A DNA stretch of 64,000 nt from Melittangium boletus DSM 14713. GTDB taxonomy: Bacteria; Myxococcota; Myxococcia; Myxococcales; Myxococcaceae. The stretch covers positions 682,292 through 746,291 of the forward strand of contig NZ_CP022163.1 in the NCBI RefSeq assembly GCF_002305855.1, given 5' to 3'. Numbering within the stretch: the first letter of the stretch is position 1; every line of letters starts with the position of its first letter. The notes below the pieces were generated by a model, which worked only from the letters and a program-made list of their open reading frames with translations, made no database searches and had not been told where the DNA came from. Shown piece by piece: positions 61,455 through 64,000 of the stretch. A program made the translations under genes and the position numbers.

Positions 61455-63974
61455 TCAGGGCTTTCGCGTGAGCCGCAGCTCCGAGCCCTCGCGCGTGGCG
61501 GGAATCGAGACGCGCAACGTCCGCGCCTCGGCGTCGTAATGCACGGCGGGCTTGCCCCCTCCGCCGAGCGTCGCGGATGTATTGGCCGTGGGCCAGTCGT
61601 GGACCACGATGTCCAGGGACTTCCACCACGCTGGGTAGCCGCCCGTGGGCCTGGCCACCTTCACCCGCAGGCCCGCCGCGTCGACCTCACAGGAGAACTC
61701 CTGCCGCAACCAGGCGCCCCGCTTGTAGGCGAAGCTGTGGCCGTCATCGAGGTAGACGCCGCCCTTGCAGTCCGGACCCGGGTAGACACGCAACTCCAAA
61801 GGCCCCTGGGGGACTTCCGCCGTGTGCTGAACCAACGGTTGCAGGGGCAGGATGCTGCCCGCTCGGACGAACACCGGCAGTTCCTCCAACTTCGGCGTCA
61901 CCTTCACCTCGGAGGGAGTGGGAGACACGCCCTCGACCTTCTGGCCCGTCCAGAAGTCGAACCAGGTGCCGGGTGGCAGAAGGACCTGATACGTGTCCTG
62001 GTTTTCAGCGTACGGCGGAGGCGCCACCAGCAGGGCACGGCCGAGCATGAACTCGTGGCCGGCATCGAGATCCAGCGGATGCTTGTCCGCCGTGGCCTCG
62101 GGGAACTCGAGGAAGAGGGGGCGCATCATGGGGAGCGCGGTGCGCGAGTGCTCCTCCGCCAGGGTGTAAAGGTAGGGCAACAGCCGGTAGCGCGTCTCGA
62201 TGTAGCGGCGGCGCACGGCCTCGGCCGCGGGACCGTGGGCCCAGACCTCATGATCCGCCGTCCCCTTCTCGGCGTGGCTGCGATAGAGGGGATTGAAGGC
62301 CCCCACCTGATACCAGCGCGTCAGCAGTTCCTCCGAGGGCGAGCCCGAGTAGCCCCCGACGTCGACTCCCGCGAGCGAGAAACCACTGAGCCCCAGGTTC
62401 AAGAGCATGGGCGTGCTCAGGCGCAGGTGATTCCAGGTGGCGCTGTTGTCGCCCGTCCACGTGGCGCCATAGCGGTGGCCTCCCGCGTAGGTGGCGCGCG
62501 TCAGGACATACGGCCGCTCCTGGGGCTTGAGCGTCAGCAGGCCCTCATAGGTGGCCCGTGCGTTCTGCAGACCGACGATGTTGTGGACCTCCGCATGGGT
62601 GGCATCCCGGCTCTCGAAGCCGGGCTCCTCGATGCGGTGCACCGAGTCGAGCGGCAAGGTCTTCTGGGAGCTGAAGACCGAGGGCTCGTTCATGTCATTC
62701 CAATGGCCCGCCATGCCCTGGGCGACCAGGTCCTTGTACAAGGCGCCCCACCAGGCGCGGGTCCGCGCGCGGGTGAAGTCAGGAAAGACCGAGGCCCCGG
62801 GCCAGACACGGCCGGCGAAGACACTGCCGTCCGGGTTGTGGACGAAGTGGTTGCCCGCGATGCCCGTGTCATACGGCGCGTAGCCGGCGTTGGGGACCTG
62901 CGCGATGTGGAGATCCGAGATGGAGACCACCCGGAAGTTCTGCTGGCCCAAATCCCGGAGGAGCCCGGGCAGATCCGGGAACTTGCTCGGGTCGACCGTG
63001 AAGGACCGGAATTGATTCAGGTAGTCGATGTCCAGGAAGAGCACATCCGACGGGATGCGATCGCTCCTCAAGCGAGTGGCGATCTCCCGCACCCGCGACT
63101 CGGGCTCGTAGCTGAAGCGGGACTGCTGGAAGCCGAGCGCCCAGCGGGGCGGCAAGGGCGCGGGCCCGGTGAGGAAGGTGTAACCCTCGAGCACCTTCCG
63201 GGGCTCTGGACCGTGGATGAAATAGTAGTCGAGGGGGCCGCCCTCGGAGCCGAACGAGTAGGCGTCACGCCACTGTTTGCCGAAGTCGAAGTGGGAGCGC
63301 CAGGTATTGTCGAGCAGGATGCCGTGGCTGCGTCCCGCGCGCACGGCCATGAAGAACGGAATGCTCTTGTAGATGGGGTCCGTCGACTCCTGATGGCGGT
63401 AGGCGTCGGTGTTCCAGAGGGTGAAGGCCTGGTCTCGGCGATCGAGGGGGCCCGCCTTGTCCCCCAGTCCAAAGTAATGCTCATCCACGGGCATCTGCCG
63501 GGTGACCTGGAATCCTCCCGCCACGAATTGCATGGGGCGTCCCACCGCGTCGACCGAGAGGATGTTGCCCTGGAGGTCGAGGATGACGAGCCGCAGCGGA
63601 TTCTTCTCGACCCGCACCTCCAGCGCCGCCGTGCGGAAGCCGACGGCGGAGGGGGTCTCCGGGAGCGCCTTCACCTTGACCTGCCGGGCCCGGGCCGCGC
63701 TCAGCACGGCCCAGGAGGCATCCTCCGGCAGGCTCTCCCCCGGACTGGCGCGGATCCGCAGGATGTCGTCCCGCAGCGCGGAGATCCGCAGGGTCGCGTC
63801 CCCGGCTCGCAATTCGAGGCCCTCCGGCAGCAAGCGAACGGACGTGACAGCGGTGAGCACTCGCGGAGCCGAGGGGCGCGGGGCGGGTTCAACGGGCCGC
63901 GCCTGAGCGGAGGTCCACCCGCAGCACGCCGCGAGAAGCACGGCACCAGGAAAGCGACGAAGGCTGTGGAGCAT
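61455..63974 (-). CDS. secreted glycoside hydrolase family 31 alpha-glucosidase
   Basis: 839 residues from the ATG at 63974, with AAGGG 8 bases before. The signal peptide ends near residue 25 (FPGAVLLAACCGWTSAQA). An N-terminal beta-sandwich (about 40-240, with YFGLGDKAGPLDRRDQAFTL) is followed by a (beta/alpha)8 barrel (about 265-580). The nucleophile lies in GHWNDMNEPSVFS and the acid/base in WTGDNSATWNHL, both intact. Substrate-side segments include SISDLHIAQVPN and GFSLAGVDVGGYSGSPSEEL. C-terminal beta-domains complete the family fold. It should release alpha-glucose (or xylose) from extracellular glycans. The whole gene is inside the window, ending 26 bases from the edge. Confidence 0.95.
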   Translation of the reverse strand: MLHSLRRFPGAVLLAACCGWTSAQARPVEPAPRPSAPRVLTAVTSVRLLPEGLELRAGDATLRISALRDDILRIRASPGESLPEDASWAVLSAARARQVKVKALPETPSAVGFRTAALEVRVEKNPLRLVILDLQGNILSVDAVGRPMQFVAGGFQVTRQMPVDEHYFGLGDKAGPLDRRDQAFTLWNTDAYRHQESTDPIYKSIPFFMAVRAGRSHGILLDNTWRSHFDFGKQWRDAYSFGSEGGPLDYYFIHGPEPRKVLEGYTFLTGPAPLPPRWALGFQQSRFSYEPESRVREIATRLRSDRIPSDVLFLDIDYLNQFRSFTVDPSKFPDLPGLLRDLGQQNFRVVSISDLHIAQVPNAGYAPYDTGIAGNHFVHNPDGSVFAGRVWPGASVFPDFTRARTRAWWGALYKDLVAQGMAGHWNDMNEPSVFSSQKTLPLDSVHRIEEPGFESRDATHAEVHNIVGLQNARATYEGLLTLKPQERPYVLTRATYAGGHRYGATWTGDNSATWNHLRLSTPMLLNLGLSGFSLAGVDVGGYSGSPSEELLTRWYQVGAFNPLYRSHAEKGTADHEVWAHGPAAEAVRRRYIETRYRLLPYLYTLAEEHSRTALPMMRPLFLEFPEATADKHPLDLDAGHEFMLGRALLVAPPPYAENQDTYQVLLPPGTWFDFWTGQKVEGVSPTPSEVKVTPKLEELPVFVRAGSILPLQPLVQHTAEVPQGPLELRVYPGPDCKGGVYLDDGHSFAYKRGAWLRQEFSCEVDAAGLRVKVARPTGGYPAWWKSLDIVVHDWPTANTSATLGGGGKPAVHYDAEARTLRVSIPATREGSELRLTRKP

Positions 63975-64000
63975 GATGAATCCCTTTATCAAAGAGGACG

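Noticed and set aside
1..64000. tRNA, rRNA, insertion sequence or phage attachment site
   Set aside because: I looked in all spacers; most are under 200 bases and none shows a cloverleaf, transposase fragment or terminal inverted repeat.

Overview
The window is a GC-rich, gene-dense piece of a myxobacterial chromosome (Myxococcota; the overall flavour is Cystobacterineae such as Archangium, Cystobacter or Melittangium, which is an inference). Pointers to this are a Cys-rich surface protein ending in a MYXO-CTERM sorting signal, the TPR tail of a myxobacterial-type Ser/Thr kinase, stacked PAS/GAF hybrid histidine kinases, a PilZ protein and a GGDEF protein, an M4 metalloprotease with a Pro/Ala-rich leader, and several orphan families common in this phylum (DUF3108, DUF4091, DUF507). 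I see no rRNA, tRNA, CRISPR array, insertion sequence, prophage or integrase. All gene calls fit the same GC-rich codon pattern, so this looks like core or lineage-core chromosome rather than a recently acquired island.

Layout. 0-4 kb: the 3' end of a kinase/TPR gene, an alpha/beta-hydrolase that has lost its nucleophile, an LIC_10190-type membrane protein and a VOC protein. 4-14 kb: a long minus-strand run, read from high to low coordinates: small acidic protein, ccsA/hemX, hemA, hemC, hemD, a MYXO-CTERM protein, a GspE/PilB ATPase, tldD, tldE. Many junctions overlap or lie within a few bases. 14-18.4 kb: trxA, a PilZ protein, mgtE and a GT39 glycosyltransferase. 18.5-21.7 kb: a full-length class I lanthipeptide dehydratase (LanB) with no visible cyclase, precursor, protease or exporter. 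21.9-26.4 kb: the cell-elongation operon mreC-mreD-mrdA-rodA without mreB. It is divergent from a PpiD/SurA-like periplasmic isomerase.

28-37 kb: a GAF-GGDEF diguanylate cyclase, maf and the YggS-type PLP protein, a 67-residue zinc ribbon, and a DUF3108-DUF4091-DUF3108 cluster. A low-complexity repeat protein and a DUF507 protein follow. 37-43 kb: uvrB-uvrC and a secreted M28 peptidase. 43.5-47.3 kb: an M4 metalloprotease with a candidate sigma-54 promoter, then two tandem prephenate dehydratases (a bifunctional chorismate mutase form and a stand-alone form). 47.4-52.5 kb: a histidine kinase / response regulator / histidine kinase trio with overlapping or closely spaced genes. 52.6-64 kb: an LpxL-like acyltransferase, a GH15 enzyme, a very basic low-complexity protein, a DsbA-fold isomerase, and a lipoprotein nuclease/phosphodiesterase with six calcium-type VCBS repeats. 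Then come a His-tailed methyltransferase, an APH-fold protein, a PhnB-like VOC protein and a secreted GH31 glucosidase.

The most unusual items are the solitary LanB, the sigma-54-type regulatory region with 21-bp-period repeats before the M4 protease, and the apparently leaderless lipoprotein phosphodiesterase. To these add the Ser-to-Gly alpha/beta-hydrolase, the overlap of a MYXO-CTERM substrate gene with a type II secretion ATPase, and the DUF3108/DUF4091 cluster with its own dyad. Statements about function rest on recognised motifs; no database search was possible.
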